Assembly: GCA_947259685.1 (NCBI GenBank)
Contig: CAMYNC010000043.1
Span: 1,241-47,053 of the forward strand
DNA: 45,813 nt
Origin: an uncultured Desulfuromonadales bacterium
Lineage (GTDB): Bacteria > Desulfobacterota > Desulfuromonadia > Desulfuromonadales > Geopsychrobacteraceae
Direction: 5' to 3'
Shown here: piece after piece, positions 22,840 to 30,985 of the stretch
Layout of the letters: each line of letters begins with the position of its first letter
Position numbering within the stretch: the first letter of the stretch is position 1
Notes under the pieces: generated by a model
What the model was told of the DNA's origin: nothing
The model's input: the letters and a program-made list of their open reading frames with translations, nothing else
The model's database searches: none
Position numbers and translations under genes: made by a program

Positions 22840-24774
22840 ATGGCCCCTCAGGCAATTGATGAGTTTCTCGCTGAAGCTGAAGAACTGCTTGAAAAGCTGA
22901 ATCAAGATCTGGCCACTCTTGCCGAAGCGGCTGAAAACGGTCAGGCTAATCCTGATTTAGTGAATGGGATTTTTCGTGACGCCCACTCGATCAAAGGGCT
23001 GGCCGGAATGTTCGGCTTTGCTGATGTCGCCGAACTGGCTCACCATCTGGAAAATCTGCTCGATCATCTCCGGTTGGGGAAGGTTTCCCTCGACAACAGT
23101 TTGGTTGATTGTCTGTTCGATACCCTGGAGGGGGTGTCTGGACTGATCAGTGGCAAGGCCGAAAATCCTGAATTCAGCCAGGATTTATCGCCCTATCTGA
23201 CCCGCATTGAACATCTTCTCAGTGGCCAGCCGCTCACGGAAGGTCAGGGTTTTGATACGCTGGATATTGATCCCAGCATGCTTGCGGTGCTCACAGAGTA
23301 CGAAGAGCATCGGCTTCAGGAAAACCTCAACCAAGGCAAGTTTCTGCTCATTATCAAGGTCGCATTTTCGTTGATGAGTTTCGATACCGAGCTCGCCGAA
23401 TTGACTGAGGCGCTCAAACAGGATGGCGAAGTGATCAGCACGCTTCCGGGAATCAATGATAATCCTGAACTGCTGGCGTTCAAAATCCTCTGTGGTTCCG
23501 ACCATGCCCCCCCCCAATTGCGTCAACAACTGGACAATCCAGACCTGGAAATCGATGTCGTCGCTGCTCGTTCCGCCGTAAAACAGGGGCCACCTGCCCC
23601 AGTTGCATCCGCCGAAACGGCTCCCGGTGCAGACATCGATCTGCCGACCCCCCAAGCTACCGCCGGTGAATCGGCTGGCCAGGAAGCGGGAAGTGCCCGC
23701 TCTTTCAGCAGTTCGGTGCGGGTTGATATCGGTAAACTCGATAATTTGATGACGATTGTCGGTGAGCTGGCGCTGGCCAAAAGCGCGATTTCCCAGTTGT
23801 GCGAAGAAATGCAGTTGAACGGGGTTGCGCAGTCGCGGGAGCTTGAAAAAGCAGTGCATGTGCTCGATCGGCGCCTGAACGACCTGCAGTCCGGCGTCAT
23901 GGATGTGCGGATGGTTCCGGTTCGCCAGCTGTTCGATAAAATGAACCGGATCGTGCGCCGGATGGCTCAGGAGTTGGGCAAAAAAGTAAAGGTTGAAATC
24001 TATGGCGGAGATACCGAACTGGACAAACTGATCGTCGAGGACCTGGCCGACCCGCTGATGCACATCATCCGTAATGCTCTGGATCACGGCATTGAATCGG
24101 CAGAACGCCGGATGGCGCTTGGCAAGCCGGAATGCGGTACCCTGGTTCTTTCAGCGACCCAGAAGGGCAATCATGTTGTCATCGAGGTGCGTGATGATGG
24201 CAAGGGAATTGACCCAGAGCTGTTGTGGCAAAAAGGGGTTGAAAAAGGGTTGGTTGCCGAAGATGCCAACCTCAGTCGGCAGGAGCTGTTCGGCCTGTTG
24301 TTCCACCCCGGATTTTCCACCCGTGATCAGGTCAGCGAGTTCTCCGGCCGAGGGGTCGGCATGGATGTGGTTAAGAATAACATCTCTTCGCTCTCGGGAT
24401 TGATTGAGCTGGAAAGTGAAGTCGGCGAGGGGACGGTGATGAGCTTGACCCTGCCGATTACCCTGGCCATCATTAAAGCACTGGTTATTAGCGTCTGCGG
24501 GACCGATTATGCCATTCCTCTAAATTCGGTACTGGAAACCCTGATGCTGGAAGCGGACTCTATTCAGACAATCGAAGGCCGGGAAGTCATGGAGCTTCGG
24601 CAACAGACCCTGCCGCTGCTACGGATTGATCAACTGTTTCAGTTGAAAGCTGAAACCTCCCCGAAGGGCCAGTTCGTCGTCGTTGCTGGATTTGCCGACA
24701 AGCGTTTGGGGATTGTGACCGATGTTTTGCGCGGCCAGCAGGATGTGGTGATCAAGTCTCTGGGAGGGGCTTGA
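22840..24774 (+). CDS. cheA: Chemotaxis histidine kinase CheA, frameshifted at its 3' end
   Basis: 644 residues as read. The Hpt domain has the phospho-His in DAHSIKGLAG (H49). A middle region at about 150-240 is weakly conserved where a P2 domain would be. Then come dimerisation (about 288-350), the HATPase with N box HIIRNALDHGIE near 408 and G1 DDGKGID near 452, and a CheW-like domain from about 542. The frame stops at KSLGGA, about 20 residues early. Deleting one G at 24765-24770 continues the domain as GLIGETLQLDGVVSV to a TAA at 24827-24829, which would overlap the GTG of the next gene. Either a sequencing error, a programmed shift or a real mutation. Confidence 0.9.
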   Translation: MAPQAIDEFLAEAEELLEKLNQDLATLAEAAENGQANPDLVNGIFRDAHSIKGLAGMFGFADVAELAHHLENLLDHLRLGKVSLDNSLVDCLFDTLEGVSGLISGKAENPEFSQDLSPYLTRIEHLLSGQPLTEGQGFDTLDIDPSMLAVLTEYEEHRLQENLNQGKFLLIIKVAFSLMSFDTELAELTEALKQDGEVISTLPGINDNPELLAFKILCGSDHAPPQLRQQLDNPDLEIDVVAARSAVKQGPPAPVASAETAPGADIDLPTPQATAGESAGQEAGSARSFSSSVRVDIGKLDNLMTIVGELALAKSAISQLCEEMQLNGVAQSRELEKAVHVLDRRLNDLQSGVMDVRMVPVRQLFDKMNRIVRRMAQELGKKVKVEIYGGDTELDKLIVEDLADPLMHIIRNALDHGIESAERRMALGKPECGTLVLSATQKGNHVVIEVRDDGKGIDPELLWQKGVEKGLVAEDANLSRQELFGLLFHPGFSTRDQVSEFSGRGVGMDVVKNNISSLSGLIELESEVGEGTVMSLTLPITLAIIKALVISVCGTDYAIPLNSVLETLMLEADSIQTIEGREVMELRQQTLPLLRIDQLFQLKAETSPKGQFVVVAGFADKRLGIVTDVLRGQQDVVIKSLGGA

Positions 24775-24821
24775 TGTCGGTGGTCTGATCGGTGAGACCT
24801 TGCAGTTGGATGGGGTCGTCA

Positions 24822-25625
24822 GTGTATAAGGCCTTTTATGGGTTGAAAGATCGCCCCTTTGCCAAAACTCCTGACCCCCATTATCTGTTTTTGTCGGCCA
24901 GCCACCGGGAAGCTCTGGCGCGGCTGCAGCATGCCATTGAGGAACGGGAGATGATTCTGTTGGTCGGCGGCATCGGCTGTGGCAAAACCACCCTGTCCAG
25001 AGCTTTGCTGGATGAATTGGGTGAGCAATACCAGACTGTATTGCTCACCAATCCGCGGCTTTCCCCGTTTGAGTTTTTACAGACGCTTGCCCTGCGTCTG
25101 GGGATTGATGCGCCGGCAATGAACAAGGCGGCATTGCTTGAACAGTTGGGTTCCCGACTTTATTCGCTCTATCGGCAGCAGCGCCACCCCGTGTTGCTGA
25201 TTGATGAGGCTCAGTTGGTTCCACATCGGGATATGTTCGATGAAATTCGCCTCCTGACTAATTTTCAGCTCGATGAGGTTAACCTGATTAGTGTAGTGCT
25301 GATGGGCCAGCTGGAACTGTTGAAGCGCCTGGCCCATCCCGCCTATGAACCCTTACGGCAGCGGGTCGGAATTCAATATGTACTCGGTCCGCTGCAGCCA
25401 AAAGAAATCGGGCCCTATCTGCAGCATCGGTTGCAAACTGCCGGTTGCCAGGGCCGCATATTCACCGAAGCAGCGGTGGCAGAGATCGGTCGCTGTTCGC
25501 AGGGAATCCCGCGTCGGATCAATCAACTTGCCTCTCTGGCGTTGCTGGAAGGTTTTGGTCGTCAGCAACGCCAGATCGATGCTGAAATTGTTGCCGCGGT
25601 CGCCGACGAATTGGTGGGGTTGTGA
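24822..25625 (+). CDS. ExeA/GspA-like AAA ATPase
   Basis: 267 residues starting FYGLKDRPFAKTPDPHYLFL, the typical N-terminus of ExeA/GspA-type AAA_22 ATPases. Walker A is GGIGCGKTT (49-57), Walker B is VLLIDEAQ near 121-128, and an RIN-type motif (PRRINQLASLALLEG) lies near the C-terminus. There is no membrane segment or peptidoglycan-binding domain, unlike full ExeA. The GTG at 24822 was chosen from family N-termini and GGATGG upstream; a GTG at 24792 would add unrelated residues. It starts on top of the restored cheA stop, so it is part of the chemosensory operon. Its partner is unknown. Confidence 0.85.
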   Translation: MYKAFYGLKDRPFAKTPDPHYLFLSASHREALARLQHAIEEREMILLVGGIGCGKTTLSRALLDELGEQYQTVLLTNPRLSPFEFLQTLALRLGIDAPAMNKAALLEQLGSRLYSLYRQQRHPVLLIDEAQLVPHRDMFDEIRLLTNFQLDEVNLISVVLMGQLELLKRLAHPAYEPLRQRVGIQYVLGPLQPKEIGPYLQHRLQTAGCQGRIFTEAAVAEIGRCSQGIPRRINQLASLALLEGFGRQQRQIDAEIVAAVADELVGL

Positions 25626-25666
25626 ACCGCCCCTTGCTGCCAGAGAGTTTTCTGGTGCTGGTTTCT

Positions 25667-25675
25667 TGGTATACT
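25667..25675 (+). promoter_or_regulatory. Possible extended -10 promoter inside the chemosensory cluster
   Basis: TGG immediately before TATACT gives an extended -10 element 30 bases before the CheW start. No good -35 box is present, so this is tentative. Confidence 0.35.
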
Positions 25676-25704
25676 CTGATTCGTTGTTTGGGGATGAAGA
25701 GACA

Positions 25705-26373
25705 ATGGATATAGCCGAAATTCGGAAAAAAGCCCGTCAGCAGGGCGATCAGGGCACTGCAGATGCGCTCTTGGAGTCGAGGCTGCCGGTTGAATTAACG
25801 AATCCGGCAGACGGTGAAGAACAAGATTTTATACTGCCCGCAGTCCCGGTGGGTAGTGCGGCAGGCCTGCAAAGGTATTTTCCGGGGATCGAGTTGGCCA
25901 GTGAAGAAGATTACATCCAGGGCCTTTCCGGAAAAGACCATAGCACGGAAATCGAAACGGTTCGCTGGCTGACCTTTTACCTTGGCGAAGAAGAGTATGC
26001 CCTGTCGCTTGACGTGGTTCTGGAACTGATTAAACCCAGAGCTTATACCGACCTGCCGAAGGTTCCAGACTATGTCCGCGGAATCCTTTCCTTGCGTGGC
26101 GAGGTGGTTCCGGTTATCGATTTACGCCAACGGCTTCACTTAGGCTGCGGGCAGGATGAGGACTTTCAGCGAATCATTGTTTGTGAAGGTAAGAAACAAT
26201 CGATCGGTTTGTTGGTTGACAGAATAACCCAGGTGGTAAGAATGCCGAAAGAATCGATCGAACCTGCACCCTTGGTTCTGGCTGAAGGGGAGCAGGATTT
26301 TGTTGCTGGGGTAGGGCGCTTTCAAGGGCGGCTGCTAATACTGCTTAACCCGAATGAAATTTTGACAATTTAG
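25705..26373 (+). CDS. cheW: CheW-like coupling protein with N-terminal extension
   Basis: 222 residues. Residues about 85-220 are a CheW domain (WLTFYLGEEEYALSLDVVLE, PKVPDYVRGILSLRGEVVPV, GLLVDRITQVVRMPKE). An extension of about 85 residues, acidic and probably flexible, precedes it. CheW links CheA to chemoreceptors. The ATG at 25705 (MDIAEIRKKARQQ) was chosen because the upstream frame overlaps the ATPase gene. It lies 79 bases after that gene. Confidence 0.88.
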   Translation: MDIAEIRKKARQQGDQGTADALLESRLPVELTNPADGEEQDFILPAVPVGSAAGLQRYFPGIELASEEDYIQGLSGKDHSTEIETVRWLTFYLGEEEYALSLDVVLELIKPRAYTDLPKVPDYVRGILSLRGEVVPVIDLRQRLHLGCGQDEDFQRIIVCEGKKQSIGLLVDRITQVVRMPKESIEPAPLVLAEGEQDFVAGVGRFQGRLLILLNPNEILTI

Positions 26374-26454
26374 AACTTGTGCTTTTGCAGGCTACGATCC
26401 TGCTTGGTTACACATCTTCCGCCAGTTGCCATGCAATTGGCCAGGGGGCGAGAT

Positions 26455-26823
26455 ATGCAGAAAAAAATTCTGATTGTTGAAGATGAAGAGAGTTTGCTGA
26501 AACTGGAAAGTATCCTGCTGACAACCAAGGGGTATCTGGTGCAAGGGGTGACTTCTGGACTGGCGGCGCTGGAGGCGATCGATGAAGAGGCGCCGGACCT
26601 GGTCCTGCTGGATGTCATGTTGCCGAAAATGGATGGATTTGAAGTCTGCTCCCGGATCAAGCAAAATCCGGCGACCCGGCATATTCCAGTGATTCTGTTG
26701 ACCGCCAAAAAAACCCCGGAGGACCTGGCGCGTGGGCAGGAAGTCGGGGCCGACAGTTATGTGACCAAGCCCTTCAAGTCGGCCATGGTGATGGAAACCA
26801 TCGAATCTTTATTGAACAGGTAA
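26455..26823 (+). CDS. Stand-alone response regulator (PilH/CheY type)
   Basis: 122 residues, one receiver domain. The acid pocket follows ILIVEDEES, the phosphoacceptor is D53 in LVLLDVMLPKMDG, the switch Thr is in VILLTAKK and the conserved Lys is in YVTKPF. Its wording (VMLPKMDGFEVC) is closer to PilH/KdpE-like receivers than to the other two in this cluster, so it may serve a different output. The ATG at 26455 lies after AGGGGGCGAGAT. Its stop lies 4 bases before the next cheW. Confidence 0.92.
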   Translation: MQKKILIVEDEESLLKLESILLTTKGYLVQGVTSGLAALEAIDEEAPDLVLLDVMLPKMDGFEVCSRIKQNPATRHIPVILLTAKKTPEDLARGQEVGADSYVTKPFKSAMVMETIESLLNR

Positions 26824-26827
26824 CGGC

Positions 26828-27346
26828 ATGACTGAAGAGCCTCCGGATCTCGCCGTAGCTGACGGGTCGCATGCGATCAAGGTCGCCTGTTTGCGCGTTG
26901 GCAGCGAATATTACGCTCTGGATATCATGTGTATAAAGGAGATTATCCGTCCGCTGCCGATTGTTGCCGTGCCTAAGGCGCCCGCCTACGTCGATGGAGT
27001 GATTAATCTGCGCAAAGCGGTGATACCGGTCGTTGACCTGCGCCGCAGATTCGGCATGCCGGCGGTCACGGAAGGTGAAAAGCAGCAGCGTATCGTGATT
27101 TGCGCCATTGATGGGAAAATTGTTGGCCTGCTGGCAGATGAAGTGACCGAGGTCCGCAGTTGCCGCCAGGCTGATGTGCGCCCGACACCTTATTTTCTTT
27201 CCGGACCTGAAGCCGATTTTTTTCCAGGGGTCTGTCGCTCGGGGGAGCAGTTGATGATGCTGCTCGACCCGCGCAAGCTGCTGGGGAGTCAGGCAGCCAT
27301 CGATATGCGCCAGAGCCTGCAACCATCCTCTGGCGAAGGCCATTGA
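26828..27346 (+). CDS. cheW: CheW coupling protein
   Basis: 172 residues with a near-complete CheW domain: KVACLRVGSEYYALDIMCIK, PKAPAYVDGVINLRKAVIPV and GLLADEVTEVRSCRQADV. It is the second coupling protein of the cluster and lacks the long extension of the first. Two CheW proteins in one system may bind different receptors or build an alternative array edge. It starts 4 bases after the preceding receiver gene and ends 6 bases before the zinc-ribbon gene. Confidence 0.92.
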   Translation: MTEEPPDLAVADGSHAIKVACLRVGSEYYALDIMCIKEIIRPLPIVAVPKAPAYVDGVINLRKAVIPVVDLRRRFGMPAVTEGEKQQRIVICAIDGKIVGLLADEVTEVRSCRQADVRPTPYFLSGPEADFFPGVCRSGEQLMMLLDPRKLLGSQAAIDMRQSLQPSSGEGH

Positions 27347-27352
27347 TTATTG

Positions 27353-28156
27353 ATGGTTGTCATTTGCCCGCATTGCCAGAGAGCTTTACGCCTTAATTCG
27401 GGCCTCTTGGGTAACTCAGTTCTCAGGTTGCGTTGCCCTGATTGTGCCCAGCAATTCAAAGCGCGAGCAGGTGGCGCTGCTGCTACCATCGCTTTAATCG
27501 CTCATCCAGATCCGGTGGTCTGCCGGCAGATCATGGAACGTTTGCAGCTTTTGGATATCGCAACAAAAACCTGTCAGGACCGAGTGCAGGTTTCTCAACA
27601 ATTGATTGCTGGTAAGAGGGATATCTTGTTTTTGGATGTCGCTTTCTCAGGTATGTTTCCCTTCGATTTGATTGAAAAGGCCAAAGCTCAGCAGACGAAG
27701 GTTGTTCTCCTGCCTTCTGTCTATAATCGGACGGCCTATAAAAAAAAGCCGGGTTCGTTGTACGGAGCGGATGCTTATTTGGAGTTGCATCATATCGGTG
27801 ATCAACTCCTCGGGCTGTTTGCAGAATTGGTTCCTGGTTATCGAAAGCAGGTTGCCCGGCTTGGTCGAACCGCGATTCAAATCGGAGAAAGACCGCTTCG
27901 GCAGACCGAGTTGCAGGCGCAGGCATGGGAATTGGCCCAGCTGCTGGTCGCCGATATTACTTTTTATCATCAGGAACGTTTTCAGCAGGCGGTCACAGAA
28001 GGCTTCGCACTGAGGCTGTTTGCCGATGAGCTCAGCGAGGGGCGACGCCTGCTGTACGAACGCTTGCCGATCGCCGCTGAGCTTGAGCAGGATATCATTG
28101 AGGATGCTTTTAAGAGTCTTTGTGAACACTACCGGCGGAATGCCAATAAAAGTTGA
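27353..28156 (+). CDS. Zinc-ribbon protein with a degenerate receiver domain
   Basis: 267 residues. The N-terminal zinc ribbon has CPHC and CPDC (C5, C8, C28, C31), MJ0042-like. Residues about 45-165 look like a receiver fold: an ILFLDVAFSGMFPFDLIEK strand keeps an Asp in the phosphoacceptor position, but the acidic pair is AHPDP and the conserved Lys region reads YLELHH. Phosphotransfer is therefore doubtful. The C-terminal about 100 residues are helical, with no family I recognise. The start could be TTG 27350 or ATG 27353. It is the likely non-catalytic partner in the chemosensory operon. Confidence 0.7.
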   Translation: MVVICPHCQRALRLNSGLLGNSVLRLRCPDCAQQFKARAGGAAATIALIAHPDPVVCRQIMERLQLLDIATKTCQDRVQVSQQLIAGKRDILFLDVAFSGMFPFDLIEKAKAQQTKVVLLPSVYNRTAYKKKPGSLYGADAYLELHHIGDQLLGLFAELVPGYRKQVARLGRTAIQIGERPLRQTELQAQAWELAQLLVADITFYHQERFQQAVTEGFALRLFADELSEGRRLLYERLPIAAELEQDIIEDAFKSLCEHYRRNANKS

Positions 28157-28171
28157 GGGTTGAATAAAATT

Positions 28172-30112
28172 ATGGAGCAGAAGCTGACGCAAACGGATCT
28201 GCAGACAATGCTGAATGCAGAACAGGTGGAAACCCGGCTGGAAGCCGTGCGTGCGTTTAAACAGATTGCGGAATTTCCTGAGTCATTGTTCGTCAAGGCG
28301 TTGGGAGATAATGACTGGCGGGTGCGAAAAGAGGCTGTTCTTTGGTTTCTGCAGCTGCCGGAGGCCGCGAGCCGTAACACCATTCTGCTCGAGCAGCTAC
28401 AGCATCCGGAAAACGCCGGTTTACGGAATGCTGCTATCGAAATTCTGATCAGTTTGGGTCGTCAGGCGATCCCCGATTTGACCAGCGAATTGCCGCGCGC
28501 CAATGCCGAGGTAAGAAAATTTATCGTTGATATTCTTGGAGAAATTGGCAGTCTTGGCGCCATTCAGCATCTGTTGCCGGTGCTGCAAGATGAGGATGAA
28601 AATGTTCGCTATGCAGCAGTGGAAACGCTGGGGAAATTACGTGCAATTGACGCAGTGGAGCCATTGCTTGAACTGTTGAAAAGCGCTGATACCGGTCTCG
28701 CCTTTACCGTTTTTGCCGCGCTCTCATCGATCGGAGCCGGGGTTCCAGCCAAACCACTGCTGGGCTATTGCGCAGACCCGCTGTTGCGAAAAACAGTTTT
28801 TAACTGCCTGGGGAAAATTGGTGATCCAGATGGAATTCAGTCGCTATTCGAAGGCTTGGCAGATCCTTTGCGCAAGGTCCGTGAGGCGGCAGTTTTAGGC
28901 CTGGGGAGTTTAATTCGGCAGGTGGATGATCAGGTTTTGCTGGAAGCATTTAAAGGGCAGAGTCTGCAGGCTTGCCAGCCGCTCATAGAACTGCTGACAC
29001 ATCAGGATGGGCAAATGCGTGCTGCGGCCAGCCAGATTCTCAGCCTGTTCCCCAGTCCCGAGGTGATTGATCAGCTGTTGCCCCTGCTGGCTGAAGAACG
29101 ACTGCGTGCTGATCTGTTGGTCGCTTTCCGGCGGATTCCGAAGGCCTTGTTTTACGGCCTTTTTGCCGCCGATTTGTCCATCAAAGACGCAGCCCCAGTA
29201 GCCCTCGAGCTGCTAACGGCTGAAGATCCGCAGCTGCGGTTTGCGGCAGTAATGACCCTGGGGAAAATTGGCCAGGTTTCTGCCGCTGCATTGCTGGGTG
29301 ATCGCTTAAACGATGACCTGCTGGAGATCAAGGAAGCTGCCGTCGAGGCACTGCAACAGTTAGCAAGACTCGATGCTGAGGTTGTTGTGCGGTGCGTTTG
29401 CCCTTACCTTGAGTCTGCCGATGCCCAGCTGAGGATGCTGGTTGTGCGCACCCTCGGCCAGCTTGATTCCACCGCAGGCGAGGATTGTTTATTGATGGCG
29501 CTGAAGGATTCGTCAGCGCAGGTGCGCTGTGAGGCTCTGCGTGGTTTGAATGGTGGGAATTCGCAGCGGCTTTTTTCTGGGCTAACGCTGGCCCTGACCG
29601 ATGAGGTCGCTGATGTCCGGCGCTTGGCCGCAGAGGCGCTGGGTGTTTTTCCCGCCGATCAGGCCAACCTGGTTCTTGCGCACGCTGGTGAAGATTCCGA
29701 TCCCTGGGTCCGCATGGCTGCGATCAGTGCTTTCCGCGAAGGTGAGCCGCAGCAACTGCAAGCCGTCATCGACCGCGGCCTGGCCGATCCGGTTGGGCTG
29801 GTGGTGATTGCCGCGCTGGAAGCCGCCCTGGGCCTGTTACCGGGATCTGCCGCGGTAAAATTCCTGGCGGCCTTGGATCACCAGGACGAAGAGGTGGTCA
29901 GGACCGCAACCCGGTTGCTGGTGGCGGTTGGAGATGCTGAATCGGTGCTGGCCGATCCCCGTTCACCGGTGCGACTCTATGCCCTGGCCGAGATCGCACA
30001 GGCTGATATCGACACCTGGAGGCCCTTGCTGGAAAAGCAGCTTAGTGCTGAAGTCGATCCCGCTGTGCGTAGCGAACTCGAGCAGCTTTTGCGTCGCTCT
30101 GTTGAGGGCTAG
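28172..30112 (+). CDS. HEAT-repeat protein
   Basis: 646 residues built almost wholly of HEAT/PBS-lyase type repeats, about 30 residues each, for example DENVRYAAVETLGKLRAIDA, KVREAAVLGLGSLIRQ, LRFAAVMTLGKIG and DVRRLAAEALGVF. No catalytic motif, signal peptide or membrane segment is seen. Such solenoids are protein-binding scaffolds. The ATG at 28172 or the TTG at 28160 could be the start; the ribosome site GAGGG suits neither perfectly. It stands between the zinc-ribbon gene and cheR with gaps of 3-15 bases. A scaffolding role in this system is inferred. Confidence 0.85.
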   Translation: MEQKLTQTDLQTMLNAEQVETRLEAVRAFKQIAEFPESLFVKALGDNDWRVRKEAVLWFLQLPEAASRNTILLEQLQHPENAGLRNAAIEILISLGRQAIPDLTSELPRANAEVRKFIVDILGEIGSLGAIQHLLPVLQDEDENVRYAAVETLGKLRAIDAVEPLLELLKSADTGLAFTVFAALSSIGAGVPAKPLLGYCADPLLRKTVFNCLGKIGDPDGIQSLFEGLADPLRKVREAAVLGLGSLIRQVDDQVLLEAFKGQSLQACQPLIELLTHQDGQMRAAASQILSLFPSPEVIDQLLPLLAEERLRADLLVAFRRIPKALFYGLFAADLSIKDAAPVALELLTAEDPQLRFAAVMTLGKIGQVSAAALLGDRLNDDLLEIKEAAVEALQQLARLDAEVVVRCVCPYLESADAQLRMLVVRTLGQLDSTAGEDCLLMALKDSSAQVRCEALRGLNGGNSQRLFSGLTLALTDEVADVRRLAAEALGVFPADQANLVLAHAGEDSDPWVRMAAISAFREGEPQQLQAVIDRGLADPVGLVVIAALEAALGLLPGSAAVKFLAALDHQDEEVVRTATRLLVAVGDAESVLADPRSPVRLYALAEIAQADIDTWRPLLEKQLSAEVDPAVRSELEQLLRRSVEG

Positions 30113-30115
30113 CGC

Positions 30116-30985
30116 ATGTTTACCTTTCAGCCAGATATAAAGATGGATGCTGACGAATTTCGACAGATTCGCGACTTCATCTACGATTACTGCGGCTTGC
30201 ATTTTGACCTTGAAGCCAAATATATGCTGGAAAAACGGCTGAATAAGCGGTTACGGCACCACGATTTGTCCTGTTTTAAAGACTACTACTATCAACTGCG
30301 TTACAGCCGGGACAGAGATGCTGAACTGGCGATTGTTATCGACCTGCTGACGACCAATGAAACCTATTTTTTTCGGGAGGATTTTCAACTCAAAACTTTT
30401 ACTGATGAAATTGTGCCAGAGCTGGTGAAAAAAAAGCGCAGGACCGGTGAGCGCAGCTTGAGAATCTGGAGCGCCGGTTGTTCGTCAGGCGAAGAACCCT
30501 ATACCCTTGCCATGCTGTTGCTGCAGAATCCCGCATTGCGCTGCTGGGATATTGAGATTATTGGGACCGATATCAGTCAGCAGGTACTGGCAATTGCCCG
30601 GCAGGGGCTTTACAGCGCTAATTCCTTCCGCAGCACTGATGATTTTTTTATCCAGCGTTATTTTACTGAGCAAGGTGAAAAATTACAGATTTCCGACTCG
30701 GTTAAACGCCTGGTCACCATCAGTCATCTAAATCTGCTAGACGCCAGACGGGCTTCTTTACTCGGACCTATGGATGCTATTTTTTGTCGCAACGTGATTA
30801 TCTATTTTGATCAGGCGGCCAAGCGAAAAGTCATTGCCACTTTGCATCATTCACTCCAAGCCGGCGGTTTTCTTCTGCTGGGTCACTCTGAATCGTTGAT
30901 GAATATCAGTACTGAGTTCGATCTGCGCCACTTTACTCATGACATGGTGTACCAGCGGCCGGATTTATCCAGGGAGGTGCGTTGA
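30116..30985 (+). CDS. cheR: Chemoreceptor methyltransferase CheR
   Basis: 289 residues. The N-terminal helical domain ends in LLTTNETYFFRED, the SAM-binding motif is IWSAGCSSGEEPYTLA (from 118), and IFCRNVIIYFD followed by GGFLLLGHSE closes the fold. It methylates glutamates on chemoreceptors using SAM. It has no tetratricopeptide or other C-terminal add-on. Its stop overlaps the cheB start (TGATG). Confidence 0.95.
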   Translation: MFTFQPDIKMDADEFRQIRDFIYDYCGLHFDLEAKYMLEKRLNKRLRHHDLSCFKDYYYQLRYSRDRDAELAIVIDLLTTNETYFFREDFQLKTFTDEIVPELVKKKRRTGERSLRIWSAGCSSGEEPYTLAMLLLQNPALRCWDIEIIGTDISQQVLAIARQGLYSANSFRSTDDFFIQRYFTEQGEKLQISDSVKRLVTISHLNLLDARRASLLGPMDAIFCRNVIIYFDQAAKRKVIATLHHSLQAGGFLLLGHSESLMNISTEFDLRHFTHDMVYQRPDLSREVR

